Assembly: GCF_014697075.1 (NCBI RefSeq)
Contig: NZ_JACJRE010000039.1
Location: 1-64,000, forward strand
Reading direction: 5' to 3'
DNA: 64,000 nt
From: Tolypothrix sp. FACHB-123
GTDB taxonomy: Bacteria > Cyanobacteriota > Cyanobacteriia > Cyanobacteriales > Nostocaceae
Both the position numbers and the translations under genes were made by a program. Within the stretch, counting starts at the first letter, position 1; each line of letters starts with the position of its first letter. This document shows positions 63,614 to 64,000 of this stretch, one piece after another. The notes under the pieces are model-generated. The model was not told the origin of the DNA and did no database searches. It saw only the letters and a list, made by a program, of their open reading frames with translations.

Positions 63614-64000
63614 ATGCGTCCAGTCCATTGGCATCCACCGACCGAACTTAATGCTCAAGAGCAAAAAATCGTCAAGCGGATCAAAAGAGCAAAGCTATTT
63701 ACGTTCTTGCGGCAATACCGTCATCAAATATTTGATGAGCAATTTCAAGAAGAACTGGGCAAGCTGTACGCAGATTCTCCCAAAGGGCATCCCCCAGTAC
63801 CACCAGCACAGTTAGCTTTGACGACAATCTTGCAAGCCTACACAGGAGCCTCGGATGCGGAAGCAATTGAAGCATTGATCATGGACAGGCGTTGGCAGTT
63901 GGTAGTAGATTGCATCGATTGCGAACAAGCTCCCTTTTCTCAGGCAACACTGGCGAGATTTCGCACGGCGCTAATTATCCAAGGACTTGACCGACGACTA
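63614..64000 (+). CDS. DUF772-type transposase, 3' cut by window end
   Basis: 129 codons open from ATG at 63614 to the last base: MRPVHWHPPTELNAQEQKIV, HPPVPPAQLALTTILQAYTG, ASDAEAIEALIMDRRWQLVV and PFSQATLARFRTALI. This is the DUF772 N-terminus of IS1182/IS5-like transposases. The catalytic DDE domain would lie beyond the window. Nothing is seen at 63457-63613 except the probable left end of this element. Confidence 0.85.
   Translation, partial: MRPVHWHPPTELNAQEQKIVKRIKRAKLFTFLRQYRHQIFDEQFQEELGKLYADSPKGHPPVPPAQLALTTILQAYTGASDAEAIEALIMDRRWQLVVDCIDCEQAPFSQATLARFRTALIIQGLDRRL

Overview
The window looks like a filamentous, probably heterocyst-forming cyanobacterium of the Nostoc/Calothrix type. 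This rests on many HIP1 octamers (GCGATCGC), long arrays of heptameric STRR repeats (TTGACTG/CAGTCAC types), small palindromic dispersed repeats, an SLH-OprB porin, a vMAP-type HTH/NB-ARC/WD40 protein and several insertion sequences. No rRNA, tRNA or CRISPR array was found. Large parts are accessory DNA: broken genes, IS relics and plasmid-like genes.

Layout. (1) 0-4 kb: a relic of a plasmid-type gene, interrupted by a hairpin element, then a leftward STAND ATPase (HTH, NB-ARC, 14 WD40 repeats). (2) 4.3-17.6 kb: seven rightward genes without recognisable enzymes. They encode a 1378-aa protein, a 66-aa protein, an 817-aa protein with tail-fibre-like VGIGT repeats, 84-aa and 174-aa proteins, a 947-aa probable DUF6603 protein and a 792-aa protein. 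This is the best candidate for an undescribed system. (3) 17.8-22.8 kb: plasmid-like genes, namely a frameshifted plasmid-family gene, a small XRE regulator, a 389-aa unknown, an antirepressor-like protein, an AlkB-like oxygenase and a winged-helix replication-type protein, the last three overlapping or nearly so. (4) 23.3-24.9 kb: a leftward SLH/OprB porin.

(5) 25.7-39.8 kb: a phosphonate uptake and C-P lyase locus. Uptake is phnC, two tandem phnD paralogues and phnE. A leftward phnF repressor gene follows, and after it phnG, phnH, a GNAT acetyltransferase, phnI, a PhnM paralogue, a PhnZ-like HD-domain oxygenase, phnJ, phnK, phnL and canonical phnM. Together they would import phosphonates, couple them to ribose triphosphate (PhnGHIL), remove pyrophosphate (PhnM) and cleave the C-P bond (PhnJ, with PhnK). 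phnN and phnP are absent from the window. STRR arrays sit in most gaps of this locus, inside phnI, and supply the stop codons of phnF, phnJ and phnL.

(6) 39.9-43.5 kb: an IS graveyard, with a complete IS630-type element inside a truncated IS4-type transposase gene, then IS1 and IS5 relics. (7) 43.6-60.5 kb: one leftward gene for a 5661-aa probably secreted, calcium-binding protein (VCBS/FG-GAP, Calx-beta, two PA14, about 28 Asp/Asn-rich loops, cadherin-like repeats, two DUF4114). (8) 60.5-64 kb: degraded DNA with a response-regulator relic, a transposase-HU chimera, an IS1 relic, an IS5-type element with two Trp-to-TGA changes inserted beside a beta-propeller gene relic, and the start of a DUF772-type transposase cut by the window end.
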